IMG/VR virus record: IMGVR_UViG_3300025133_000400 | Location: 1-32,076 of that record | From: a virus | DNA: 32,076 nucleotides | Reading direction: 5' to 3' (one strand) | Shown: in pieces, positions 1-6,352 of the stretch | How the letters are laid out: each line of letters starts with the position of its first letter | Numbering within the stretch: the first letter of the stretch is position 1 | The notes under the pieces: model-generated | What the model was told of the DNA's origin: nothing | Seen by the model: the letters and a program-made list of their open reading frames with translations, nothing else | Database searches by the model: none | Made by a program: the position numbers and the translations under genes

Positions 1-169
1 CAATTGATTTATCTGCTTCCAAAAATGGATTTATACAATCTTCTACATCATAGCATTTATCAATAATACATTCTAATAAATCTGATTGTTTTTCTGTGAG
101 TTTAACCTCAATCATTATATCATCCCATTCTTTAAAGCCTTCTATGTTTGTTGTTCTTGATGTTTTCAT
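1..169 (-). CDS. Hypothetical protein, C-terminus cut by window edge
   Basis: Leftward reading frame of 56 complete codons that runs off the left edge, beginning MKTSRTTNIEGFKEWDD and rich in acidic residues and Cys. The ATG (169-167) is preceded by AAAGGATAACAAA, a ribosome binding site like the one used at 5123. It lies 20 bp downstream of the 117-residue gene on the same strand, so the two are probably cotranscribed. I do not recognise the family. If the molecule is circular, joining position 1 to 32076 gives four more codons and a TAA, making a 60-residue protein that overlaps the start of the gene at 32073. Confidence 0.6.
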   Translation of the reverse strand, partial: MKTSRTTNIEGFKEWDDIMIEVKLTEKQSDLLECIIDKCYDVEDCINPFLEADKSI

Positions 170-189
170 TTTGTTATCCTTTGTGTTGT

Positions 190-543
190 TTAAAGTTCGT
201 TAAATTGTATAGCCTGTGATAAGTCCTCTAATACCCTTTCAATATGTTCATCAGTAAAACCACCCATATCTTCATTGTTTTCTGTGTGTTTAAATTGATG
301 TGCTACTGTAAAAACTAATTTAGGGGAAAGGTTATCAATTAATCTGACACTAACCCTACAGACTAGTTTGTTAATAATAGGCTCAAAGACTTCATCAGAC
401 ACTAACTTGATGTTGGCTAGTGCAAAAGGCTTTATAAGTTCGCCTGTCAGTGGGGATGTGGTGCAATACTTATCATCAGTGTATTGTTCATAGTTGAATA
501 AATCTATTGTAACATGTGTGCTGTTTATTAGAGTTGTTGTCAT
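190..543 (-). CDS. Hypothetical protein, 117 aa
   Basis: Leftward gene with a good ribosome binding site (AGAAAGGAATTGAA before ATG). The product is mostly polar, with a mixed strand/helix pattern and an acidic C-terminal third. No Cys-pair, membrane segment or catalytic motif is visible. It is the first gene leftward from the 544-889 control region and is followed 20 bp later by another small gene. Codon use (AGA/AGG arginines, A/T-ending codons) matches the rest of the window. Function unknown; early or host-takeover genes often occupy such positions in phages, but nothing in the sequence proves that. Confidence 0.8.
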   Translation of the reverse strand: MTTTLINSTHVTIDLFNYEQYTDDKYCTTSPLTGELIKPFALANIKLVSDEVFEPIINKLVCRVSVRLIDNLSPKLVFTVAHQFKHTENNEDMGGFTDEHIERVLEDLSQAIQFNEL

Positions 544-889
544 TTCAATTCCTTTCTATGTTTAATTTTAACGACACCTAAAAATAAACATGCCAACCAA
601 CACCCTGCAACACTTATTTTATTATATTTATTATATTTTATTAGGTAAATATTATAATAATCATAATGTTGAAAAAGTGGTTGGTTCTCCTTATGAGAAT
701 TAGTTTCTCAACTTTTAAATGCTAACATACACCAAGCCCCCTAAAGTGGCAGGAAAGGACAATTTTGGGGCTTATATAGTATTATTGCTGTTTTGGGCAT
801 ATATTACAAATCTAAGCAATATTATTTTTTTATTTGCATCAATAACATGTTTATAACTAAATTTATCTAAGCTATGAAAAGGAATAATT
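544..889. promoter_or_regulatory. Divergent early control region
   Basis: No gene is seen in these 346 bases, which separate leftward and rightward genes. They are extremely AT-rich, with many TATAAT-like stretches (for example around 615-660 and 775-850), so promoters for both directions are expected here but no single one can be assigned. They hold a phased set of TTCTC/GAGAA elements (685-710), flanked by an outer AAAAGT (673-678) / ACTTTT (711-716) inverted pair, and a wide inverted repeat AAGCCCC (734-740) / GGGGCTT (767-773). The rightward gene at 890 has its own AAAAGGA binding site at the right end. Confidence 0.6.
685..710. repeat. Phased TTCTC-GAGAA-TTCTC inverted/direct repeats
   Basis: TTCTC begins at 685, GAGAA at 695 and TTCTC at 705, so three half-sites alternate in orientation at exactly 10-bp steps, one helical turn each. 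TGAGAA/TTCTCA (694-699 and 705-710) is the longest perfect pair. This looks like an operator for a dimeric or multimeric DNA-binding protein between divergent promoters. A hairpin role in RNA is the alternative. No repressor gene is recognised in the window. Confidence 0.45.
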
Positions 890-1078
890 ATGAGTTATGG
901 ACATAATTCTGGGGCTTCAAGTGCCTATGCTTATCAGCAGACAAAGAAGAAAAATAAGCATATAAATGCTTTGAAAGAAATAAAAGAAGAAGCCAATAAG
1001 ATTAAAAGTTGGATTGATGAAGAGGCTGTGGTTAAGAGTGCAATTAAAATTCTTGATATTATAAAGGGGGTAGAATAG
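890..1078 (+). CDS. Small phage protein with YGHNSG N-terminus, 62 aa
   Basis: First gene rightward from the control region, with AAAAGGA seven to eight bases before ATG. The protein begins MSYGHNSG, a short N-terminal signature seen in various small phage proteins, then has a lysine/glutamate-rich helical or coiled-coil stretch (about residues 18-62). No enzyme motif is present. Its TAG stop overlaps the GTG start of the next small gene. Function unknown. Confidence 0.75.
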   Translation: MSYGHNSGASSAYAYQQTKKKNKHINALKEIKEEANKIKSWIDEEAVVKSAIKILDIIKGVE

Positions 1079-1182
1079 TGCCAGAAGAATCAGCAATTGG
1101 TTTGGTAGTAATGTGGTTTTTAGTTTTACCTATTGGAACTGTAATTTTAGAAAGGATTCACAAGTGGTTCAAATCGTTATAA
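1078..1182 (+). CDS. Small single-pass membrane protein, 34 aa, GTG start
   Basis: A GTG overlapping the preceding stop (TAGTG) lies eight bases after AAAGGGGG and opens a 34-codon frame. The product begins MPEESAIG, then has a hydrophobic segment (about residues 7-23, with VVMWFLVLPIG) and a basic end ERIHKWFKSL. This is the classic form of a tiny inner-membrane protein with positive charges on the cytoplasmic side. The binding site, stop/start overlap and codon use support it. It overlaps the next gene's proposed start by 19 bases. Function unknown. Confidence 0.55.
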   Translation: MPEESAIGLVVMWFLVLPIGTVILERIHKWFKSL

Positions 1183-1454
1183 AAAGGGTCTGCTTGTGTC
1201 CTGCTTGTGATGGTGCTGGAATTGTCCAACATCATGCATGGCAAAGGCTGTGGGAATCTTCAGCTGGGGGTGGGGGTGGAATTATTACCCATAAAGAAAT
1301 GCTGGAAAGGATGGATTCAACTGATTCTTTGCCCCCGATGGAAGTAGTGTGTGCAAATTGTAATGGCACTAAGAATGTTATAATTAATGAAGTGGTTGAC
1401 ATTGAAACAATGGCTGAAATGATTAAACCTTATTTAAACAAGAACAAAGACTAA
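1164..1454 (+). CDS. DnaJ-like double CxxC zinc-binding protein
   Basis: The product (about 96 aa) has CPACDGAG near the N-terminus and CANCNGTK about 50 residues later, the CxxCxGx(G) arrangement of a DnaJ-type cysteine-rich zinc site, separated by a glycine-rich linker and an acidic helix. I place the start at GTG 1164 because AAAGGA lies about eight bases upstream. An ATG at 1113 in the same frame lacks a binding site and would run through the small membrane gene. TTG 1194 after AAGGG is the other option. Probably a structural zinc protein; partner unknown. Confidence 0.7.
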   Translation: MVQIVIKRVCLCPACDGAGIVQHHAWQRLWESSAGGGGGIITHKEMLERMDSTDSLPPMEVVCANCNGTKNVIINEVVDIETMAEMIKPYLNKNKD

Positions 1455-1468
1455 AAGAAAGGGGTGCT

Positions 1469-1693
1469 ATGATAGCCACCAAAGTGATTGAAGGAATAAA
1501 AACTAAAAATGAAGAAGCTGTGCAGAAGATTGCCAAAATTAAAGGTGAAAAGCATTTGTTTATGTTGAAAGTGCCAAAACTTTTATGGGAAGACTTTGAA
1601 CATCTTTATATTACACTGAAAGGGACTACTGGAATTAAGTCAAGGGAATCATTGATTCTTTATTTAATGGAAGTGGCTACAAAAAATGACTGA
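1469..1693 (+). CDS. Hypothetical basic protein, 74 aa
   Basis: The start follows AGAAAGGGGTGCT. The product has a lysine-rich N-terminal helix and a C-terminal half (FMLKVPKLLWEDFEHLY, then a helix near SRESLILYLMEV) that could be a small ribbon-helix-helix-like or similar DNA-binding fold, but no diagnostic motif is seen. Its TGA overlaps the ATG of the exonuclease gene (ATGACTGA), so the two are probably translationally coupled. A role near recombination is suggested by position only. Confidence 0.75.
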   Translation: MIATKVIEGIKTKNEEAVQKIAKIKGEKHLFMLKVPKLLWEDFEHLYITLKGTTGIKSRESLILYLMEVATKND

Positions 1694-2540
1694 ACACTTA
1701 CAGCCAAGTGCATTGGTGCAATCTAAGATTGAATGTTCTTCAATGGATTTACCAAATGGCAGATGGTATTATGGGGTAAATCAAACTGAAGAAACTAGGG
1801 CTTATTTCCCTAGTGTCACCAGTATTTTAAACATAGTTAGCAAAGGAGAGGGTTTCGACAGGTGGCTTGGCAATGCATTAAGTTATGATGATGCAATGGC
1901 TTATGCAATGAAGAAAGCCAACACTGGCTCGATTGTTCATGCAATATGTATGTTTTTAATTTGGGGGCAAGACATCAACCTTGCTGATGGATGGATAGAT
2001 GATATAACTGGGAGAAAACATGTGTTAGGCAATGAAGTAGCTAAAAGATTGATGGGTTTTCAATGCTGGTTATATGAATTTGAACCAACCCCAGTGGCAT
2101 GGGAAATTTCACTATACAATCCAAGAAAATATCGGAATAAACACTTGTATCCATTTAGTGGACAAGCTGATGGTGTAGTTGAAGCAAAAGATGGGTCACT
2201 GTGGCTGATTGATATTAAAACTGGCAATGAATATAAGACCCACCAATTACAACTATCAGCCTACAAAGTCCTATGGGATTCACTTTATGGTGAAGAACAT
2301 GGGAAAATTGACCATGTGGCTTGTTTGTACTTAAAAGACACTTGGAGAAAAAAACCCACCTACACTTTAAAAGAATTTGATTTTGTTCCAAATCTGTGGT
2401 TTAATGCCCTAGAATTATGGGGATGGGCTAATGCAACAAAATCAAGTGAACCAAAACCATCCTTTAGAAAAGAATATCAAACAATTTTTGAAGGATATAA
2501 ATTAACAATAAAAGAAAAGGAAGAAAATGGCAATGGATAA
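1686..2540 (+). CDS. PD-(D/E)XK exonuclease (RecB/Cas4-like)
   Basis: A 284-residue protein with the ordered motifs of the PD-(D/E)XK nuclease superfamily as found in RecB/Cas4-type phage exonucleases: GSIVH (residues 81-85), an acidic residue E140, GQAD (159-162), then DIK (176-178) and the QLQLSAY stretch (187-193), which is the QxxxY motif. D162, D176 and K178 would form the metal site. It probably degrades double-stranded DNA ends to give single strands for recombination or repair. The next gene is an SSB that overlaps it by 14 bases, an exonuclease/SSB pair typical of phage recombination modules. No annealing protein of a known family is seen beside it. Confidence 0.88.
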   Translation: MTEHLQPSALVQSKIECSSMDLPNGRWYYGVNQTEETRAYFPSVTSILNIVSKGEGFDRWLGNALSYDDAMAYAMKKANTGSIVHAICMFLIWGQDINLADGWIDDITGRKHVLGNEVAKRLMGFQCWLYEFEPTPVAWEISLYNPRKYRNKHLYPFSGQADGVVEAKDGSLWLIDIKTGNEYKTHQLQLSAYKVLWDSLYGEEHGKIDHVACLYLKDTWRKKPTYTLKEFDFVPNLWFNALELWGWANATKSSEPKPSFRKEYQTIFEGYKLTIKEKEENGNG

Positions 2541-3039
2541 TAAACCACCTTTAAAAATACAACCTAATTCACCTTACATGATTAAGTTGGAAGAAAAGAC
2601 ACCTTTCAAATCTGGTGTGAATAACTATGGCAAAAACTGGCATGGCTTCAAACTTGCTACACCCATCAATGGAAGTGATGTATATTTTGCATCTGATGCT
2701 GTTAAGTCACTTTTTGATTTAGCAAATGTCACAGCAAGAACTGAATTTGCTCTTGAAATGAAAACTGGCAACACAAAAGATGGCAATCCCTTCACAATTT
2801 GGCTACTTAATGGAAAAGGGTCTAAAGACTATCTTGCAGAACAGCAAGGTCAGCCAATCCAAACACCAACAACAGCTCCAGTGGTTGCTCCAGTTGTTGG
2901 CACACCAGTGGATATTAATGACCTTTGTGTTAAGGTGGATTGTCTTAAAAAAGAACTGGATGCTGTAATTGTTCAGTTGGCAGGTCTTAAACCTAAAAAC
3001 CAACCTGCACCAGTTGCTGATGCAGATATTCCTTTTTAA
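2527..3039 (+). CDS. ssb: Single-stranded DNA-binding protein
   Basis: A 170-residue protein with an N-terminal part (about residues 10-100) of alternating hydrophobic strands compatible with an OB fold, a low-complexity Pro/Thr/Val linker (about 105-130), a short helical stretch, and the C-terminal tip DADIPF. The acidic ...D-I-P-F end is the hallmark of bacterial and phage SSB proteins, where it binds partner enzymes. It directly follows the exonuclease gene, with its start inside that gene's end and a GGAAG binding site upstream. It would coat single-stranded DNA during replication and recombination. Confidence 0.85.
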   Translation: MAMDNKPPLKIQPNSPYMIKLEEKTPFKSGVNNYGKNWHGFKLATPINGSDVYFASDAVKSLFDLANVTARTEFALEMKTGNTKDGNPFTIWLLNGKGSKDYLAEQQGQPIQTPTTAPVVAPVVGTPVDINDLCVKVDCLKKELDAVIVQLAGLKPKNQPAPVADADIPF

Positions 3040-3051
3040 TTAACCAATAAT

Positions 3052-3120
3052 GCTGGGTGTTCCTTTGTATGTTTCCTTTCTAAGCACAAATGTGCTATTT
3101 CTCTGTTAGGAATGCCCAGC
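3052..3120 (+). other. Two-tier stem-loop between SSB and the 105-aa gene
   Basis: GCTGGGTGTTCCT (3052-3064) pairs with AGGAATGCCCAGC (3108-3120): 13 consecutive pairs, two of them G-U, enclosing a second hairpin AGCAC-AAAT-GTGCT (3083-3096). G-U pairs point to an RNA rather than DNA role. TTCTATTT follows the outer stem, so a weak intrinsic terminator or attenuator is possible, but the run of T is poor. It ends ten bases before the start of the next gene and could affect its binding site, mRNA processing or stability. Confidence 0.6.
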
Positions 3121-3130
3121 TTCTATTTAG

Positions 3131-3448
3131 ATGATTAAGAATTTAGAGCATATTGTTGAAGGTCTTTTGAAAAGAAACCCCAGTTGTAGGGATAATGACA
3201 GGGCTTTAATTGCTGGCATTTGGTCAAAAGAAATGGGGGGTGAAAAGAAAGCCAGAGGGTTTACAGCTTTGCACCTATTAATTAAGCTGTCCAACAATGA
3301 ACTAACTAATCCAGAAAGTGTTACAAGGTGCAGAAGAAAATTACAAGAAATTAATCCTACACTTAGGGGTGAAAAATACAAAGAAAGAAAGAAAGCAGAG
3401 AAGATTGTAAAAAATGAAATTAATAACTGGGATGGAAATCTATTTTAG
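3131..3448 (+). CDS. Conserved phage protein of unknown function, 105 aa
   Basis: The product contains SCRDNDRALIAGIW near the N-terminus and NPESVTRCRRKLQE followed by NPTLRG near the middle, a pattern I recognise from a widespread family of small phage proteins next to replication genes, usually left unnamed. The charged C-terminus is lysine-rich (KYKERKKAEK). A nucleic-acid-binding helical protein is plausible. It is bracketed by two long stem-loops (3052-3120 and 3450-3506), an unusual arrangement in this otherwise tightly packed operon. The binding site is weak (upstream sequence is TTTAG), so translation may depend on the upstream structure. Confidence 0.75.
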   Translation: MIKNLEHIVEGLLKRNPSCRDNDRALIAGIWSKEMGGEKKARGFTALHLLIKLSNNELTNPESVTRCRRKLQEINPTLRGEKYKERKKAEKIVKNEINNWDGNLF

Positions 3449-3449
3449 T

Positions 3450-3506
3450 AGCAAGGGGATTGTCAAAATGCTGATGGGTCGGACATTAGCAAGCAATCCT
3501 TTTGCT
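3450..3506 (+). other. Two-tier stem-loop after the 105-aa gene
   Basis: AGCAAGGGGATTG (3450-3462) pairs with CAATCCTTTTGCT (3494-3506): 13 consecutive pairs including two G-U. Inside it, TGCTGATG (3469-3476) pairs with CATTAGCA (3484-3491), eight pairs including one G-U, with a seven-base loop GGTCGGA. The CGG in the loop is notable in a CpG-poor genome. GTTTTAGG follows, too weak for a standard terminator. The structure ends 16 bases before the next start and mirrors the architecture at 3052-3120 without sharing its sequence. Confidence 0.65.
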
Positions 3507-3522
3507 GTTTTAGGGGTTAAAA

Positions 3523-3738
3523 ATGGACTATAAAGATAATATTATTCAACAGATGGAGGTGGTTTTGCAGAATAAAACAATTTTATCAGAAAAGCTAAAG
3601 AAAAGCCTAGATATTGCAGTTCTTGCTTTATTGGAAATTAAATTGAGTAGTAAGGGACAATATGCTGGCAATGTTGCTGATAAAGCAATGGAAGCTTTAG
3701 CTAATTTAGGGGGTGATGATAATGCCAAAGATGCATAA
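3523..3738 (+). CDS. Hypothetical helical protein, 71 aa
   Basis: The ATG follows TTAGGGGTTAAAA. The product looks almost wholly alpha-helical, with heptad-like leucine spacing (residues 5-40, including KLKKSLDIAVLALLEIKL) and an acidic tail GGDDNAKDA. No catalytic motif is visible. Its end overlaps the next gene, whose binding site GGGGG lies inside this coding region. Function unknown. Confidence 0.7.
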   Translation: MDYKDNIIQQMEVVLQNKTILSEKLKKSLDIAVLALLEIKLSSKGQYAGNVADKAMEALANLGGDDNAKDA

Positions 3739-3907
3739 ACTGTTTTTTTGTCCTAAATGTAGAAATGGATGGCAAAAGGACATTGCACAAACTAAAGGCT
3801 ATGGAATGCACAATAATAAAATTCAGAAATATGTGGACATTCCAAGTTATGGATTAGACAAAATTGAATGTGTTGATTGTAAAAAGAAGCCCCATGCCAA
3901 ACCATAA
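3722..3907 (+). CDS. Small zinc-ribbon-like protein
   Basis: The product (61 aa from ATG 3722) carries CPKC near residue 10 and CVDC near residue 53, two CxxC pairs that could bind one zinc. The start at 3722 is chosen because TTAGGGGG lies eight bases upstream. GTG 3713 and ATG 3716 are in frame but too near that site. It overlaps the gene before (by 17 bases) and the nuclease gene after. Zinc ribbons of this size usually bind nucleic acid or protein partners; the role here is unknown. Confidence 0.65.
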   Translation: MPKMHKLFFCPKCRNGWQKDIAQTKGYGMHNNKIQKYVDIPSYGLDKIECVDCKKKPHAKP

Positions 3908-4373
3908 GCATAGTTTTCACCAAAGAAATCAACATGGTAATATTGCTGAAAGGCTGGCTGAAGGTTTTATGCAAAAACACAATATTACTTATATAAGGTT
4001 TGGGTTAAATCAAATCAACAAAATTTCATTTAAAGACATGTGCAAGATGCCCATATTCCTTAGATATGCCCCAGATTATTTTACAATTACAGATTCCCAT
4101 GCTTTTCTGGAAGTCAAGGGTTGTGCTGATGTTTTAAGGTTAAAGCTGGATTCCATCAAAGAACTAAAGAAGTGGGAAGAAATATCCCCTATCAATTTTT
4201 TTATATATTCAACAACTTACAACTGTTTCACATTAATTAAGTTTAAAGCTATTAGGACACACTTGGAAGAGGGGGATTTTGAAATGGGAAGATTCCATGA
4301 CAACAACAAACCTTACTGGAAGATTCCAGTGAAGTTATTAATGAAGGAAGGAAAGGTTTATGGAAGGGATTAA
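3894..4373 (+). CDS. PD-(D/E)XK-family endonuclease-like protein
   Basis: A 159-residue product with E19 in an N-terminal helix (NIAERLAEGF), then APDYF (PD at 60-61) and FLEVKG (E73-V-K75), matching the order E ... PD ... ExK of the PD-(D/E)XK nuclease core. No extra DNA-recognition domain is evident. I start at ATG 3894 (MPNHKHSF) because the earlier in-frame start at 3864 would overlap the upstream zinc gene more and has no binding site. It sits between zinc-ribbon genes and replication genes, so a DNA-processing role is likely. The substrate cannot be told. Confidence 0.65.
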   Translation: MPNHKHSFHQRNQHGNIAERLAEGFMQKHNITYIRFGLNQINKISFKDMCKMPIFLRYAPDYFTITDSHAFLEVKGCADVLRLKLDSIKELKKWEEISPINFFIYSTTYNCFTLIKFKAIRTHLEEGDFEMGRFHDNNKPYWKIPVKLLMKEGKVYGRD

Positions 4374-4773
4374 ACTGGAAGAGCTGGATAAGTGTGAATT
4401 TTGGAATTATAGGGTTTTTAAGGAATCTTCTGACATGCTAGACACCTACACCATTAGGGAATGCCTATATTTAGACAAAACCCCACACACATGGGCAAGT
4501 TCTGGTTCTCCAGTGGTTGGAATTACTGAACAAGATGCAATGCACGACTTAACACAACAATTTGAGGCATTTAACCACCCAGTCCTTGTTTTAAACAGCA
4601 AGGGTGAATTGATAAAGGAAGAACCACCACCAATTGAGGCAATTAAGGCAATCAATAAACTAAAAGACATAGTTGTGCATGTAAATCCAGCCCAGATTAA
4701 GGACAATTGTAGCCATACTATTACCCACATGGATGTTTGTGTTAATTGTGGGCATGATTTAAAAGGGGAATAA
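4360..4773 (+). CDS. Conserved phage protein with C-terminal CxxC, 137 aa
   Basis: The N-terminal half (WNYRVFK ... YTIRECLYLDKTPHTWASS ... VGITEQDAMHDLTQQFEAF ... PVLVL) resembles a family of unnamed phage proteins built around a WNYRV opening and a P-V-L end. The C-terminal part has a Cys/His cluster (NCSHTITHMDVCVNCGHDL) that could form a zinc site. The binding site GAAGGAAAGG lies inside the end of the nuclease gene, which it overlaps by 14 bases. Function unknown. Confidence 0.75.
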   Translation: MEGIKLEELDKCEFWNYRVFKESSDMLDTYTIRECLYLDKTPHTWASSGSPVVGITEQDAMHDLTQQFEAFNHPVLVLNSKGELIKEEPPPIEAIKAINKLKDIVVHVNPAQIKDNCSHTITHMDVCVNCGHDLKGE

Positions 4774-4780
4774 ACAAACT

Positions 4781-5023
4781 ATGATAGAACAAATAATTGA
4801 ACAACACTACGAGGAAAAATTTTTAAAAGCAGATGGTTTTGATGATGCTATAATAGGGGTTGAAGAAAATGGAATGAGGTTAATCTATTCTGTTTCTAAA
4901 TGCTTAAAAATTCTTGAACAAGACATGCCAGAACTAGATGCTGTGGAATACTTTACATTTAATGTAAGTGGTGCTTATGTTGGTGATAAAACCCCTATTT
5001 GGTGTTGGGATAATTTTGCCTAA
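4781..5023 (+). CDS. Conserved phage protein of unknown function, 80 aa
   Basis: The product has the string FDDAIIGVEE, then RLIYSVSKCLKIL and FNVSGAYVGDKTPIW, a pattern shared by small unnamed proteins found in many environmental phages. It is acidic and probably a compact mixed alpha/beta domain. It starts seven bases after the previous stop, with AAAAGGGG in the end of the preceding gene serving as binding site. No function is known to me. Confidence 0.78.
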   Translation: MIEQIIEQHYEEKFLKADGFDDAIIGVEENGMRLIYSVSKCLKILEQDMPELDAVEYFTFNVSGAYVGDKTPIWCWDNFA

Positions 5024-5084
5024 CAAAGAAGATTGTAGTGAATGTAATGGTTCTGGGGAGATAAACCAACTAGCAACATCATAG
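4977..5084 (+). CDS. Possible small CxxC protein, 35 aa
   Basis: A short frame overlapping the end of the 80-residue gene encodes ...NKEDCSECNGSGEIN..., a CxxCxGxG motif like those in the gene at 1164, which would be unusual by chance. ATG 4977 or TTG 5016 could start it. Neither has a strong binding site. The 99-bp gap between 5023 and 5123 is otherwise the only sizeable unexplained gap in this part of the operon. Treat as tentative. Confidence 0.35.
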   Translation: MLVIKPLFGVGIILPNKEDCSECNGSGEINQLATS

Positions 5085-5122
5085 ATTTAATAAGATTGTT
5101 AAAATAAGAAAGGATAACAATA

Positions 5123-6028
5123 ATGGCAAGAAAAAGGATGATTGACCCAAAGTTTTGGGCAGATGATGAAATAATAGAACTAAACCACATGCAAAGGTTG
5201 CTTTTTATTGGCATTTGGAACTTTGCTGATGATTCTGGTATTATAAAGAATGCACCCAAATCAATTAAGGCTTCAGTGTTCCCAGCAGACAATATTAAAT
5301 TCACTGAATTGGTTTCATCAATCAATGAATTAGTGTCTAGGGGCTTACTTGAATGCAATGATGATGATACACTGCTTAGGGTGGTTAATTGGTCAGAGTA
5401 CCAAAAGATAAACAGACCACAGCCTTCTAAGTACCAGCAATTTAAGGCTGTAGTAGGGATTCATGGAACATTCAGTGAACATTCAGTGAATGACCCCAAC
5501 AAATGTGATACCCATTCACTCCCAATAGAACAGAATAGAATAGAACAAAATAGAATAGAACAGAATAGAAAGGAATTGTTAAAGGAAAACATTAGTGAAC
5601 AACCACAGCAAGCTGTGGATTCTTCACCAGCTAAGAAGGTTAATAAGATTAGTAAACCTTATGATGTTAGGGTTAATGAATACTTTGATGGTATAAACCA
5701 AGAACTGATTCAATCATGGGCTGATGCTTATACAGCCTTAAACATCAAAGAAGAACTAAAAAAGGCTAAGGCATGGTTATTGTCTAACCCTACCAACCAG
5801 AAAAAAAAGTTCAGCAGGTTTGTCAATAACTGGCTTAGTAATGCTAAACCAGAACCATCTACAGTGGGTGGTAAGTCAGTCTATAGACATGCACAAGAAC
5901 AAAATAAAGCGTTTGAAGCTTATATGCTAGAAGCTAAGGATAACTGTGCAGAACAAGAGGATGTTAGTAGCATTATGAATGAAACACTTAATAATCTAAA
6001 GAAGAAGGGGAAAGTCAATGGCAAGTAA
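5123..6028 (+). CDS. DnaD-like replication initiator / replisome organizer
   Basis: The N-terminal 100 residues (MARKRMIDPKFWADDEIIE ... RLLFIGIWNFADDSGI ... KASVFPAD) are the winged-helix region typical of phage replisome-organizer proteins. The middle holds a low-complexity linker with IEQNR repeated three times (about residues 135-150), encoded by DNA iterons. The C-terminal part (about 190-255) is helical, with KKKFSRFVNNWLSNA, as in phage initiators that recruit host helicase. It would bind the origin inside its own gene. The start follows AGAAAGGATAACAATA. Confidence 0.8.
   Translation: MARKRMIDPKFWADDEIIELNHMQRLLFIGIWNFADDSGIIKNAPKSIKASVFPADNIKFTELVSSINELVSRGLLECNDDDTLLRVVNWSEYQKINRPQPSKYQQFKAVVGIHGTFSEHSVNDPNKCDTHSLPIEQNRIEQNRIEQNRKELLKENISEQPQQAVDSSPAKKVNKISKPYDVRVNEYFDGINQELIQSWADAYTALNIKEELKKAKAWLLSNPTNQKKKFSRFVNNWLSNAKPEPSTVGGKSVYRHAQEQNKAFEAYMLEAKDNCAEQEDVSSIMNETLNNLKKKGKVNGK
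5466..5568. repeat. Iteron cluster, candidate replication origin
   Basis: Inside the initiator gene lie two tandem copies of GAACATTCAGT (5466-5476, 5477-5487), an inverted pair AGTGAATG (5485-5492) / CATTCACT (5513-5520), and three tandem 15-bp units AATAGAACAGAATAG, AATAGAACAAAATAG, AATAGAACAGAATAG (5524-5568). Phage initiator genes commonly carry their origin as such repeats in the linker-coding part. AT-rich sequence follows. The repeat also encodes the IEQNR peptide repeats, so protein-level selection is the alternative. Confidence 0.6.
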
Positions 6029-6335
6029 GTCTAAGGCTAAGGGCAATAGGTTTGAATATCTATGTAGGGATATTATACAAGAAGGTGGTGTGTATTGCAA
6101 AAGGGCTTATGCATCTAATGGATTAGCACTAGGACTAACTGAAGATGTTGACCTATTAGCTACACATCAAGGGGAACAGTACCCACTACAGTGCAAAGCA
6201 AGGAAAAGGATAGCTGAATGGATTAAGCCTAATGGCAATGTTTTTGCCCAGCTTATTAAAGAAGACAGGGGTGAAGCATTAGCTGTGGTTAGGCTAGAAG
6301 ATTTAATTAAATTAATCAAGGCTAATGGGCAATAG
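6018..6335 (+). CDS. Holliday-junction-resolvase-like PD-(D/E)XK nuclease
   Basis: A 105-residue protein with KGNRFEYLCRDII (E13), then RAYASNG, TEDVDLLA (D43, D45) and PLQCKARK (Q58-C-K60). This matches the compact resolvase / VRR-type arrangement: helix glutamate, a turn with S-N-G, an acidic strand, then Q/E-x-K. It probably cuts branched DNA from recombination or before packaging. Its ATG overlaps the end of the initiator gene, after AAGAAGGGGAAAG. It is the last gene before the terminator at 6353, which fits the end of an early operon. Confidence 0.75.
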   Translation: MASKSKAKGNRFEYLCRDIIQEGGVYCKRAYASNGLALGLTEDVDLLATHQGEQYPLQCKARKRIAEWIKPNGNVFAQLIKEDRGEALAVVRLEDLIKLIKANGQ

Positions 6336-6352
6336 TTATGTTAAATTAATTA

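Noticed and set aside
1113-1163. ATG at 1113 as the start of the double-CxxC gene
   Set aside because: No binding site, and it overlaps a small membrane-protein frame. GTG 1164 has AAAGGA at a good distance.
5524-5568. Repeats as a CRISPR array
   Set aside because: The 15-bp units are tandem, have no spacers and encode a peptide repeat in frame; they fit iterons.
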